14,742 nucleotides of DNA from Candidatus Delongbacteria bacterium (lineage in GTDB: Bacteria; Delongbacteria; UBA4055): assembly GCA_027858795.1 (NCBI GenBank), contig JAQICF010000241.1, positions 1-14,742 of the forward strand. The letters run 5' to 3'. Made by a program: the position numbers and the translations under genes. Shown piece by piece: positions 7,179 through 14,420 of this stretch. Below the pieces are notes generated by a model, which worked only from the letters and a program-made list of their open reading frames with translations, was not told the origin of the DNA and did no database searches. The first letter of the stretch is position 1, and the number at the start of each line of letters is the position of its first letter.

Positions 7179-7490
7179 CTAACAAGAGCCTCCCATCGAC
7201 TCCTTCATACGTAACGAGAATCCAGATCCGTAATACTTCTGATCTGTATAGTCGAGTTTCGCTCCACCATATCTTCCAAGAAGCTTTTCACTTCTCTCAT
7301 CAATCACATAATCTATTTCATCTTTATTGATGACAACATCATCTTTTTGCTTTGAGTCTAAGGCTATACCTAACCTTGGGCCACCTCAACCAACACCGTC
7401 AATGTAGACTCTTACAAAAAGGTCTTTATTCTCAGGTTTGGCAAGAATTGCCTTAACTTCTTTTGTGGCAGATTCGGTTACTTCTAACAT
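7179..7490 (-). CDS. HesB/IscA-like selenoprotein (in-frame UGA = Sec35)
   Basis: A 103-residue protein if the UGA at 7388-7386 is read as selenocysteine. ATG 7490 has AGGA 7 bases upstream. The N-terminus MLEVTESATKEVKAILAKP is followed by LFVRVYIDGVG-U-GGPRLGIALD; Sec sits where HesB/IscA proteins carry the first conserved, cluster-binding Cys. Downstream, DEIDYVIDERSEKLLG, KLDYT and GSGFSLRM follow the HesB fold, and the protein ends G-G-S-C with Cys103 near the usual C-terminal CGC site. A-type proteins of this fold bind or deliver Fe-S clusters; the role of the Sec variants is not established. A hairpin of the bacterial SECIS type follows the UGA, and coding pattern and HesB similarity continue past it to TAG, so this is not a pseudogene. 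ORF callers that treat UGA as stop will miss it. A terminator follows; DUF512 lies 109 bp upstream. Confidence 0.93.
7352..7389 (-). promoter_or_regulatory. Bacterial SECIS element in the HesB-like selenoprotein gene
   Basis: Directly after the UGA the mRNA forms AAGGUUA (7377-7371), loop GGUA (7370-7367), UAGCCUU (7366-7360): seven pairs including one G-U. The first loop G is 16 nt from the last base of the UGA, within the spacing known for bacterial SECIS, and G and U are present in the loop. A lower stem UUGAG/CUCAA (7389-7385 with 7356-7352) takes the UGA into its base, as in the Escherichia coli fdhF element. This would recruit SelB and Sec-tRNA. Confidence 0.82.
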
Positions 7491-7532
7491 TTGTGCATCC
7501 TTTTTATTAAGGTTGTTCAAAATTACGTTTCG

Positions 7533-7561
7533 AATATAACATTTTTTTTGCCAAAATACAA
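7533..7561 (-). promoter_or_regulatory. Candidate promoter of the selenoprotein gene
   Basis: On the minus strand TTGTAT (7561-7556), a 17-base spacer and TATATT (7538-7533) stand about 40 bp before the start codon. The -10 is good and the -35 is weak. Read-through from DUF512 is also possible, since no terminator is seen between them. Confidence 0.35.
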
Positions 7562-7599
7562 ATGATAAAACGCATATTAATAACTACCATAATTAATAC

Positions 7600-8874
7600 C
7601 TACATTCCATTAAAAAGATCTGAAAATGAATCCAACTTAATTACATCTCTTTTCAATTTTATCTTTAGATCATCTACTGATAGGTCGTCTAGGAACAGCC
7701 CATTGTAATTCAGGCATGTATCAGGTATAAGTAAAATATCAGACTTTGAATTATTTTCCAGTACTGTATTAATTATATCGTTGCCACAGAGAAGACCTGC
7801 AACTGTTATCTCTTTACCTAATAATTTATTTTCAACTTTGAAAAGTTCGACTTGAAGACCTTTGATCTTTGTCAGGGATGGTATAACATACTTTTCAATA
7901 ACTGGATAAAAAGAATATCCTGTAACGATAGTAATTTTTGTCTTCTTCTTTATTTTCTTAGGGAAATTTTCAGCTGCTTCTTTGAAAGAATCAATAAAAC
8001 TTCTAACCATTCCGATGCCATCTTCATATTGCTGATAGTCCTCGTAATACTCATCTGCAGGTATATCTATCTCAGCTTTTAAAAAGAATTCATCCGCAGG
8101 AAACACAAACCTGGCACCCATTTCTTGAAAATAACTATCCTGATACTTTGATATCAGGGATATTACATTTTTAGCATCATCTTTAGTGATCGATCTTATC
8201 TTGGGTAAATTTTCTCTGTGTTTGGTCTTTCCGACGGGAACTACCGCAAGTGAGGCAACTTGTGGATATAATTTCTGTAGAGTTGTGATGGTATCTTCCA
8301 ACACTTTACAATCATTGATATCAGGACAAAGAACTATTTGAGTATGAATTTCAATATTATGGTCAGTCAGAAATTTCATTTTACCCATCAGGTCATCATC
8401 TTTTTTTATTCCCAATAATTTCTTCCTGACGTCAGGTTTTATTGCATGAACAGACACATATAATGGACTTAATTTCATGTCCACAATTCTTTGAAGTTCT
8501 TTCTGGGTAGTTTTGGTAAGTGTGAAATAGTTACCATCTAGAAAAGAAAATCTATAATCTTCATCTTTTACGTATAACGACTTTCTAAGACCTTTGGGAT
8601 TTTGAGTTACGAAGCAAAAAATACAGTCGTTTCCACAGTGTTTTATCTTTATCTCTTCTACTGATATGCCATTGTTACCACTTTCCTGAAAAATAATTTC
8701 TTTGGAAGTGATTCCATCTTTGAAAGATATTTTCAATGGTTCATCTACCGAATAATAATCAAAATCCAACCGGTCATTAATCTCATGGCCATTAATTTCT
8801 ATAATATAAAAAAGAGAAGTTATTCCGGCCTTATAAGCAGGAGATCCCTTCTCTATTTGAGTAATTTTTAACAT
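7600..8874 (-). CDS. PDZ-DUF512 iron-sulfur protein, radical-SAM-like
   Basis: A 424-residue protein of the DUF512 family. Residues 1-65 form a PDZ-like domain (KGSPAYKAGI, then IIEINGHEIND). Residues 80-87 are C80-G-N-D-C84-I-F-C87, a CX3CX2C motif as in radical SAM enzymes and expected to hold a [4Fe-4S] cluster. It is followed by the family's characteristic text: NPKGLRKSLYVKDEDYR, SFLDGNYFTLT, LSPLYVSVHA. The C-terminal DUF512 part includes ITVAGLLCGNDI and LFLDDLSVDDL. The length is normal for the family. The reaction is unknown; proteins of this type are cytoplasmic and common in anaerobes. ATG 8874 lies 6 bp after the purL stop, and GGA of the short ribosome site sits in that gap, so it is co-transcribed and probably translationally coupled with purL. 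No purine role is established; the pairing may be chance. Confidence 0.87.
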   Translation of the reverse strand: MLKITQIEKGSPAYKAGITSLFYIIEINGHEINDRLDFDYYSVDEPLKISFKDGITSKEIIFQESGNNGISVEEIKIKHCGNDCIFCFVTQNPKGLRKSLYVKDEDYRFSFLDGNYFTLTKTTQKELQRIVDMKLSPLYVSVHAIKPDVRKKLLGIKKDDDLMGKMKFLTDHNIEIHTQIVLCPDINDCKVLEDTITTLQKLYPQVASLAVVPVGKTKHRENLPKIRSITKDDAKNVISLISKYQDSYFQEMGARFVFPADEFFLKAEIDIPADEYYEDYQQYEDGIGMVRSFIDSFKEAAENFPKKIKKKTKITIVTGYSFYPVIEKYVIPSLTKIKGLQVELFKVENKLLGKEITVAGLLCGNDIINTVLENNSKSDILLIPDTCLNYNGLFLDDLSVDDLKIKLKRDVIKLDSFSDLFNGM

Positions 8875-8880
8875 TGTATC

Positions 8881-11715
8881 CTAGTCAAAATACTTCGTAA
8901 ATGGTTCTTTCCATAGTTTCTCAAGTTCACTTATTTCGAGATCTATTATCGTCCCTTTGTGATCATTCACAACAGCTTTCTGAACACTGGTCGTTGTTCC
9001 TATCTGTACCGCAAGTTCAGATTCAATAAGCCTATCAGCTGCATCAAGATCTTTCATCTCAAGAATAAAAGCAGCAGGAACTTCAGCAAATAATGTCTTA
9101 ACTTTATCAGCTACATGTATCGTAAAACCTTTTTTACCTGCAATTGCCATCTCTATCAAAGTAATAATTGATCCACCTTCACTAACATCGGCTGCAGATA
9201 TTATATCTCCGTTCTGTATAGATTCATATACCTTATAATATATATCCTTGGCGGTTTGCATTTTAACTTCAGGAACTTTTGTCCCAAGTTGACCGAGTCT
9301 TTCTGAGAAAATAGATCCACCCAGATGAGCTTGATTATAATCTCCCATTAGCAAAATTGGCGATCCTGAATTTTTTATATCAGGAGAAATAGTTTTTTTC
9401 CAGTCGTCATTCACTGATCTCGCTGAAACACATACTACAGGAGGAACTTCAATGAAAATATCTTTTGATTTATAAGTGGAAGAAAGTGAATCTTTACCTG
9501 AAATGATCGGTGTATTGAAGAATTTACATGCATCTGTAAGTGCCATTGCAGACCTGTATAGATCTGAGAGATTTGTCTCTGTCGGCTTTGGCCATATATG
9601 GTTTTCTATCATAAATGTTCTGTCCGGATCACCACCCAATGCAATTACGTTGCTCATTGCTTCATAGTAAGCCCATAATGAGCCTGTATAAGTATCTATC
9701 TTGTTCAAAACAGGATTTAATCCATGACCCAAGATCAATGCTGCATCAGAATTTGGCAGAGGTTTCATTACCGCTCCACCCGTTGGACCGTCATTCTTTT
9801 TTCCACATAAAGGACCTTCGACACAAGTACCCTGAACACCATGATCATATTGTCTGATCACAGGTTCTTTCGATGCAATATTCAAATGAGCGATTATATC
9901 TTTAGTCGCTGCTTCATAATCTATTTCTTCTTCGTAGAATTCAGCATCTTTAAGACCTTCTTTTTTGTAAGAAGTTGCAGTGATAGTTTCCATTGGTTGA
10001 CCGTCATGAAGGAATTCCATGTCAATATCACAAACAAGTTCTCCATCTTCATAAATTGTTAGTCTTTTCGTATCAGTTGCTGTTCCTAGTACGAAATGAT
10101 CCACATTATATTTCTTACACACTTTGTCAATTTTACTTAAATGTTCTTTTGGAACTGTTGCCACCATTCTTTCCTGTGATTCTGATATCCACTTTTCGAA
10201 TGATGAAAGTCCGGGATATTTTAATGGAATATTTTCCAAATGAACTTCAGCACCGGTCAATTCTCCCATTTCTCCAACTGCTGATGAATAACCACCTGCA
10301 CCACAATCTGTTAAAGCTGTAAATATATCCATATCTCTGAGTTCCATCAGACAATCGAAAGTTCTTTTTTCTTCAATAGCGTTACCTATCTGTACAGCTC
10401 CACTGTTCAACTGAGATGTTTTTTCCGTCATTTCCGCTGATGAGAAAGTTGCTCCGTGAATACCATCCTGTCCGGTTTTTCCACCGAAAGAAATAAATAG
10501 ATCACCTTTTTTACACTGACCTTTTTTTGCATATTTCAAAGGAACAATACCATCCGCACCTACAAGAACCGTAGGTTTTGGTCCGAAATCTTTATGAAAG
10601 TGAAATGATCCATTATTGGTTGGTATACCCATTCTATTACCATAATCTCTAACACCTTCTATCACTCCAGTAAGGATCCTTCTTGGATGCAAACATCCCG
10701 GAAGTACATCTTTGATATCCATGTCAGGATCACCAAGGCAGAAAATATTTATTGAAGAAATATTCTTTGCTCCCTTTCCAGTTCCTGCAATATCTCTGAT
10801 AACACCACCAGTTCCCGTCATTGCTCCGCCGTATGGATCAAGACCTGAAGGAGAATTGTGAGTTTCAGCTTTAATACAGACGCCATATTCAACTCCGTCA
10901 GCTTCCGTAAACCTGAAAACTCCGGAATTATCTTCAAATTTTGAAATAACATCAGGATGATTTATCTCTTTCTCAGCATCTCTTACAAGACCGATAATTG
11001 ATCTTCTTTCTTCTCCATCAAAGATAACTTTTGCTTTAAAAGTCTTATGACCACAATGCTCTGACCATGTTTGAGCTAAAGTTTCCAATTCAACATCAAA
11101 GGCATCTCTATCTAAATTTTTATAATAATCCTGAATTGTTTTCATTTCTTTCAGAGTTAAGAAAAGTTTGTAATCAGATAATTCCATCAATTCTTCATCA
11201 TTCATTGTTCTTATCGGGATAATCTGTGTTTTCTCTGAATTTATATGCACTAGTAGATCCTTTGGAGGTTCTCTTAGTTCCATCTGGATCTGAGAATTCA
11301 TTAATAATCTGTTTTTTATAGTCGATAATTCAATATCTGAAAGTTCATCTTTAAAGCAATATGTGAATGAAACTGCTGTTGCCTTAAGGTCATATCCAGA
11401 AGCAATTAAATTGTCATGAACAGTCTCAGTTTCAGGATTCATCACACCCGGTTGAAAAGCTATTTCTAATTTTTTAGTATACTCATCATAAAAATCACCA
11501 TTAACCAAATATTCTTCCGTAATTGGACAAGAAAGAACATTCTTTGCGATATCTACTGCTTCTGATTCTGATAATCCTTGAACATAAAAATTCTTAATAA
11601 TTTTCAGATGATGAATATCCGTATGTAGAAATTCTTTGATTTGATGCTTTACATGTTTTTCTTTTGGATCGTTAACCATTGAAATTACTGATATTTTTTG
11701 AATTTGATCAGGCAT
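8881..11715 (-). CDS. purL: Phosphoribosylformylglycinamidine synthase, large PurL without glutaminase domain
   Basis: Catalyses ATP- and glutamine-dependent conversion of FGAR to FGAM, the fourth step of purine synthesis, in the cytosol. Of its 944 residues, about 1-200 are a PurS-like N-terminal region. The FGAM-synthase linker follows with TWSEHCGHKTFKAKV, whose His220 is the expected catalytic His of the SEHC motif. Then come AIRS-type ATP-binding halves: ETHNSPS (284-290), DPYGGAMTGTGG, later GGAGGYSSAVGEMGE, and a second half with EGPLCGKKNDGPTGGAV and ISGKDSLS. It is longer than Bacillus-type PurL (about 740) because of the N-terminus and shorter than E. coli PurL (about 1295) because the C-terminal glutaminase is absent. 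A separate PurQ must be encoded elsewhere. The ETHNSPS variant, with Ser for the second His, is what I recall as usual in this large-PurL class. ATG 11715 has AGAGG upstream. Confidence 0.94.
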   Translation of the reverse strand: MPDQIQKISVISMVNDPKEKHVKHQIKEFLHTDIHHLKIIKNFYVQGLSESEAVDIAKNVLSCPITEEYLVNGDFYDEYTKKLEIAFQPGVMNPETETVHDNLIASGYDLKATAVSFTYCFKDELSDIELSTIKNRLLMNSQIQMELREPPKDLLVHINSEKTQIIPIRTMNDEELMELSDYKLFLTLKEMKTIQDYYKNLDRDAFDVELETLAQTWSEHCGHKTFKAKVIFDGEERRSIIGLVRDAEKEINHPDVISKFEDNSGVFRFTEADGVEYGVCIKAETHNSPSGLDPYGGAMTGTGGVIRDIAGTGKGAKNISSINIFCLGDPDMDIKDVLPGCLHPRRILTGVIEGVRDYGNRMGIPTNNGSFHFHKDFGPKPTVLVGADGIVPLKYAKKGQCKKGDLFISFGGKTGQDGIHGATFSSAEMTEKTSQLNSGAVQIGNAIEEKRTFDCLMELRDMDIFTALTDCGAGGYSSAVGEMGELTGAEVHLENIPLKYPGLSSFEKWISESQERMVATVPKEHLSKIDKVCKKYNVDHFVLGTATDTKRLTIYEDGELVCDIDMEFLHDGQPMETITATSYKKEGLKDAEFYEEEIDYEAATKDIIAHLNIASKEPVIRQYDHGVQGTCVEGPLCGKKNDGPTGGAVMKPLPNSDAALILGHGLNPVLNKIDTYTGSLWAYYEAMSNVIALGGDPDRTFMIENHIWPKPTETNLSDLYRSAMALTDACKFFNTPIISGKDSLSSTYKSKDIFIEVPPVVCVSARSVNDDWKKTISPDIKNSGSPILLMGDYNQAHLGGSIFSERLGQLGTKVPEVKMQTAKDIYYKVYESIQNGDIISAADVSEGGSIITLIEMAIAGKKGFTIHVADKVKTLFAEVPAAFILEMKDLDAADRLIESELAVQIGTTTSVQKAVVNDHKGTIIDLEISELEKLWKEPFTKYFD

Positions 11716-11765
11716 GATAACCTCTAAAATTTATACTAAATATTCATTAACTTATTACAAGTGAG

Positions 11766-11794
11766 AATATAACTATTTGGTAAAATATTAGCAA
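11766..11794 (-). promoter_or_regulatory. Candidate purL promoter
   Basis: On the minus strand TTGCTA (11794-11789), an exact 17-base spacer and TATATT (11771-11766). This predicts a start near 11760 and a leader of about 45 nt before the purL ATG. A dyad covers its -35 and spacer. Confidence 0.45.
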
Positions 11795-11811
11795 GTCGAT
11801 ATATTACCAAA
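11776..11811. promoter_or_regulatory. Palindromic candidate operator between purL and arcC
   Basis: TTTGGTAA (11776-11783) and TTACCAAA (11804-11811) are exact inverted copies. After one mismatch four more pairs (ATAT/ATAT) extend the arms, leaving an 11-base centre. The dyad overlaps the predicted purL -35 and spacer, a place where a bound dimeric repressor would block transcription. The regulator is unknown; it does not match the PurR or Bacillus PurBox consensus well. Confidence 0.38.
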
Positions 11812-11840
11812 TGAACATTTAATACATAATCGCCTATCTT

Positions 11841-11927
11841 TTGAAATAATTGTATGTATATTGTAAAATAAAAGATTAAAAAAGGTTAATATAATGTGTT
11901 GACATGGTATAATAAAAGCTTTATCTT
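11841..11927 (+). promoter_or_regulatory. Candidate promoters of the arcC-kor operon
   Basis: Two -35/-10 pairs with 17-base spacing are visible: TTGAAA (11841-11846) with TAAAAT (11864-11869), and TTGACA (11899-11904) with TATCTT (11922-11927). Two further TATAAT boxes (11890-11895, 11908-11913) lack a good -35. I cannot say which is used. Confidence 0.38.
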
Positions 11928-11935
11928 TTTTCTTC

Positions 11936-11973
11936 AAGCACAAAATCCCTTATGTAATAAGGTTTTTTTGCTT
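11936..11973 (+). terminator. Hairpin with T-tract in the arcC leader, possible attenuator
   Basis: Stem CCTTAT/ATAAGG (11948-11953, 11957-11962; loop GTA) is followed by seven T (11963-11969), the form of an intrinsic terminator, yet it lies between the candidate promoters and the arcC start at 12010. Outer arms AAGCA (11936-11940) and TGCTT (11969-11973) can pair around the whole and would tie up the end of the T-tract. It may terminate a short leader RNA or act as an attenuator. The short, AT-rich stem makes it a weak terminator. Confidence 0.42.
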
Positions 11974-12009
11974 TTGGAGAAATAATTGTAAATTTAATCA
12001 AGAGAAAAA

Positions 12010-12954
12010 ATGTACAACAAAAAAGTAGTGATCGCCATCGGAGGAAATTCTTTAACTCCTACAGATAAAACTAATTGGATCGAATCTCAATTCAAAAACA
12101 CTAGAACAAGTATTGATTCTATCATAACTTTGATTGAAAAAGGTTATTCTGTAGTTGTTTCCCATGGTAACGGACCACAAGTTGGTGTAGCGTTAAGACG
12201 AGTTGAAGAAACAAGAGAGATCTTACCTGAGATACCTTTGGGTATCCTGGTTGCTGAAACTGAAGGCAGTATGGGTTATATGATCGAACAGAGTTTGCAA
12301 AACAAACTTTTTGACAAAGGAATTAGAACCCCTGTTACAACAATATTGACACAGGTACTGGTCGATAAAGATGATCCTGCTTTGATTGATCCAACTAAAT
12401 ACATTGGAAGTTTCTACACTGAAGAAGAAGCTAAAGAACTTGCAAAAACCAATGGATGGAAAGTAAAAAAAGATGCTGACAGAGGATTTCGAAGAGTTGT
12501 TGGATCTCCTAAACCGTTAGCTATAATTAATAAACCTACACTTAGAAGCTTGGTTGACAGCGGTATTATTGTTATTGCTGGTGGTGGTGGTGGAATTCCA
12601 GTTTATCTTGATGAAGATAAACATTTCAACGGAGTTGATGCAGTTATTGACAAAGATCGAGCAAGTGCGTTGATCGGAAATGTAATAGATGCTGATGAAT
12701 TATATATTTTAACTGCTGTTGAAAAAGTTTGTCTGAATTTCGGTACACCTGAGCAAGTTGAAATTGATGAAATGACAGCTGATGAAGCTGATGAATATTT
12801 GAACGAAGGTCATTTCCCTTACGGAAGTATGGGACCGAAAATGAAATCTGCAATTGAATTTTTAAAAGGTGGTGGTAAGCGTGTTATTATTACCGCTATT
12901 GATAAATTGGTAGAAGCTGTTGAAGGAAAGAATGGAACTAGTATTACAAACTAG
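12010..12954 (+). CDS. arcC: Carbamate kinase
   Basis: Transfers the phosphate of carbamoyl phosphate to ADP, giving ATP, CO2 and ammonia; it is the energy-yielding last step of arginine/citrulline or purine-derived carbamoyl-phosphate breakdown. The 314 residues match the usual family length. Family motifs appear in order: AIGGNSL (9-15), SHGNGPQVG (51-59), GSMGYMIEQ (86-94), VVGSPKP (163-169), GGGGGIPV (191-198), VIDKDRASALIG (212-223) and GSMGPKM (272-278), ending NGTSIT. The start at ATG 12010 has GAGA 5 bases upstream. It is the first gene of an apparent operon; korD starts 33 bp after its stop, with no terminator between. No arcA or arcB is in the window, so the source of carbamoyl phosphate cannot be told. 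Confidence 0.96.
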   Translation: MYNKKVVIAIGGNSLTPTDKTNWIESQFKNTRTSIDSIITLIEKGYSVVVSHGNGPQVGVALRRVEETREILPEIPLGILVAETEGSMGYMIEQSLQNKLFDKGIRTPVTTILTQVLVDKDDPALIDPTKYIGSFYTEEEAKELAKTNGWKVKKDADRGFRRVVGSPKPLAIINKPTLRSLVDSGIIVIAGGGGGIPVYLDEDKHFNGVDAVIDKDRASALIGNVIDADELYILTAVEKVCLNFGTPEQVEIDEMTADEADEYLNEGHFPYGSMGPKMKSAIEFLKGGGKRVIITAIDKLVEAVEGKNGTSITN

Positions 12955-12987
12955 AAACTAAACTTGAAAAAAACTCAGGGTAAAATT

Positions 12988-13263
12988 ATGAGTGAAAAGA
13001 TTAAACTTCCTGACGGGTTCAGAAGCTGGGAAGCTGACGTAAAGATCGGTAAGAAAGAAGACAAAGTGACTATCGGTCACTGGCCAGATGGATGTAAGGG
13101 ATGCTTGATCTGTGTTGATGTGTGTCCAAAAAAAGTCTGGAAACCAATCGAAGCAAAGAACAAATATAATGGGCAGTTGGTAACTGTAGTTAAAGCGGAT
13201 GCTTGTATCAAATGCATGCTTTGTGAATTGCATTGTCCTGACTTCTGTATTAAGATCTTTTAA
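12988..13263 (+). CDS. korD: 2-oxoacid (probably 2-oxoglutarate):ferredoxin oxidoreductase, delta subunit (2[4Fe-4S] ferredoxin)
   Basis: A 91-residue electron-transfer subunit. Two CxxCxxCxxxCP motifs, at C36-C39-C42-C46 and C73-C76-C79-C83, each hold a [4Fe-4S] cluster. The lead-in GHWPDGCKGC and the insert NKYNGQLVTVV between the clusters are typical of KorD. It passes electrons between the catalytic subunits and free ferredoxin. I chose ATG 12988 (MSEKIKLPDG), with AGGG 7 bases upstream, over an in-frame TTG at 12964 that has no ribosome site. It lies between arcC and korA; the gene order delta-alpha-beta is common for this complex. VorD or another 2-oxoacid oxidoreductase delta subunit is the main alternative. 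Confidence 0.9.
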   Translation: MSEKIKLPDGFRSWEADVKIGKKEDKVTIGHWPDGCKGCLICVDVCPKKVWKPIEAKNKYNGQLVTVVKADACIKCMLCELHCPDFCIKIF

Positions 13264-13286
13264 TTAAAAAATCACGAGGTAAAACC

Positions 13287-14420
13287 TTGAAGAAAAATAT
13301 AAAATTTTACTCCGGAGCAGAATTAGTTGCTAAAGCAGCTATAGATGCAGGATGTAGATTTTTTGGAGGATATCCGATAACTCCTTCATCTGAGATCGCT
13401 GAATATATGTCAAAAGAATTACCTAAAGTTGGTGGAACTTTCATTCAAATGGAAGACGAGATCGCTGCAATGGGCTCTATAATAGGTGCTTCTTTAACAG
13501 GTGTAAAATCTTTGACCGCTACAAGTGGCCCCGGTTTCTCACTGAAACAAGAAAATCTTGGTTATGCTTATATGGCTGAAGTTCCGTGTGTGATCTGTAA
13601 TGTTATGCGTGGTGGACCATCAACCGGACTTCCAACAGCATTGGCTCAAGCTGATATTATGCAAGCGAAATGGGGAACTCACGGAGATCACCCCGTTATT
13701 GCTTTAACTCCTGCTTATTTGGAAGAAGTTTACGAATTAACGATAAAGGCTTTCAATTACTCAGAAATATATAGAATGCCTGTAATAATTCTATTGGATG
13801 AGTTGATTGCACATCTTAGTACTGCAATCGAATTACCTGATAAAGATCTTTTGGTAATAAAGAATAGAAAAGGTCCTACAGTAAAACCTGAAAAATATTT
13901 TCCTTATGATACTGCTTACGGAGATATTCCACCAATGGCAAACTTCTTTGAAGGATATAGATATCATGTTACTGGTTTAAGTCATGATAAAACAGGATTC
14001 CCAACAACTGACCCTGATCTTGTTCAAGCTGACCAGGAAAGACATATCAGAAAAGTTAATCAAAACAAAGGTAAGATAATTGACTTTGAATATTATAAGA
14101 TGAGAGATGCTGATATAGTTATCTTTGCTTATGGTTCAACTTCAAGAGCTGCAAGAGTGGCAATTGACAAAGCTAGAAAATTAGGAATAAAAGTCGGCAT
14201 GATGAGATTAAGAGTTATCTGGCCTCTTCCTGAAGCCGAAATCTTGAAACTTTGTAGTAAAGTAAAAGCTATAATTGTTCCTGAAATGAATCTTGGTCAA
14301 TTGAGTAATGTAATCGAAAAATTTGCAGCTGATAGAACTAAGATCGTTGGTATCAATCATGTTGGTGGAGTTCCTATCCATCCTGAAACTATACTTGAAG
14401 TGATTAAGGAGGTGAAATAA
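13287..14420 (+). CDS. korA: 2-oxoacid:ferredoxin oxidoreductase, alpha subunit (2-oxoglutarate type likely)
   Basis: The pyrimidine-binding/transketolase-like subunit of the CoA-dependent oxidoreductase that interconverts 2-oxoglutarate and succinyl-CoA with ferredoxin. 377 residues: GYPITPSSEI at 28-37, the substrate-side motif; QMEDEIAAMG at 54-63 with the Glu that activates thiamine pyrophosphate; TSGPGFSLKQE at 79-89; MRGGPSTGLPT at 107-117; GDHP at 133-136; then a C-terminal domain with FAYGSTSRAARVA and EMNLGQL. The start is TTG at 13287 with GAGGT 6 bases upstream; the next in-frame ATG is far inside the conserved region. It begins 23 bp after korD and overlaps korB by one base (TAATG). 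The gamma subunit (korC) would be expected beyond the window. Confidence 0.92.
   Translation: MKKNIKFYSGAELVAKAAIDAGCRFFGGYPITPSSEIAEYMSKELPKVGGTFIQMEDEIAAMGSIIGASLTGVKSLTATSGPGFSLKQENLGYAYMAEVPCVICNVMRGGPSTGLPTALAQADIMQAKWGTHGDHPVIALTPAYLEEVYELTIKAFNYSEIYRMPVIILLDELIAHLSTAIELPDKDLLVIKNRKGPTVKPEKYFPYDTAYGDIPPMANFFEGYRYHVTGLSHDKTGFPTTDPDLVQADQERHIRKVNQNKGKIIDFEYYKMRDADIVIFAYGSTSRAARVAIDKARKLGIKVGMMRLRVIWPLPEAEILKLCSKVKAIIVPEMNLGQLSNVIEKFAADRTKIVGINHVGGVPIHPETILEVIKEVK

Noticed and set aside
7386..7388. In-frame TGA in the HesB-like gene taken as a nonsense mutation or pseudogene
   Set aside because: Family similarity continues to a proper stop and terminator, the TGA lies at the conserved Cys position, and a SECIS-type hairpin follows.
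11808..11821. GAACATT as a Bacillus-type PurBox for purL
   Set aside because: The CC before GAAC is missing, there is no second box, and PurR of that type is not expected in this kind of organism.
11899..11913. TTGACA and TATAAT as one promoter
   Set aside because: They are only 3 bases apart and cannot form a -35/-10 pair; each was considered with other partners instead.
12964..12987. TTG start for korD
   Set aside because: No ribosome site; ATG 12988 has one and gives a normal KorD length.
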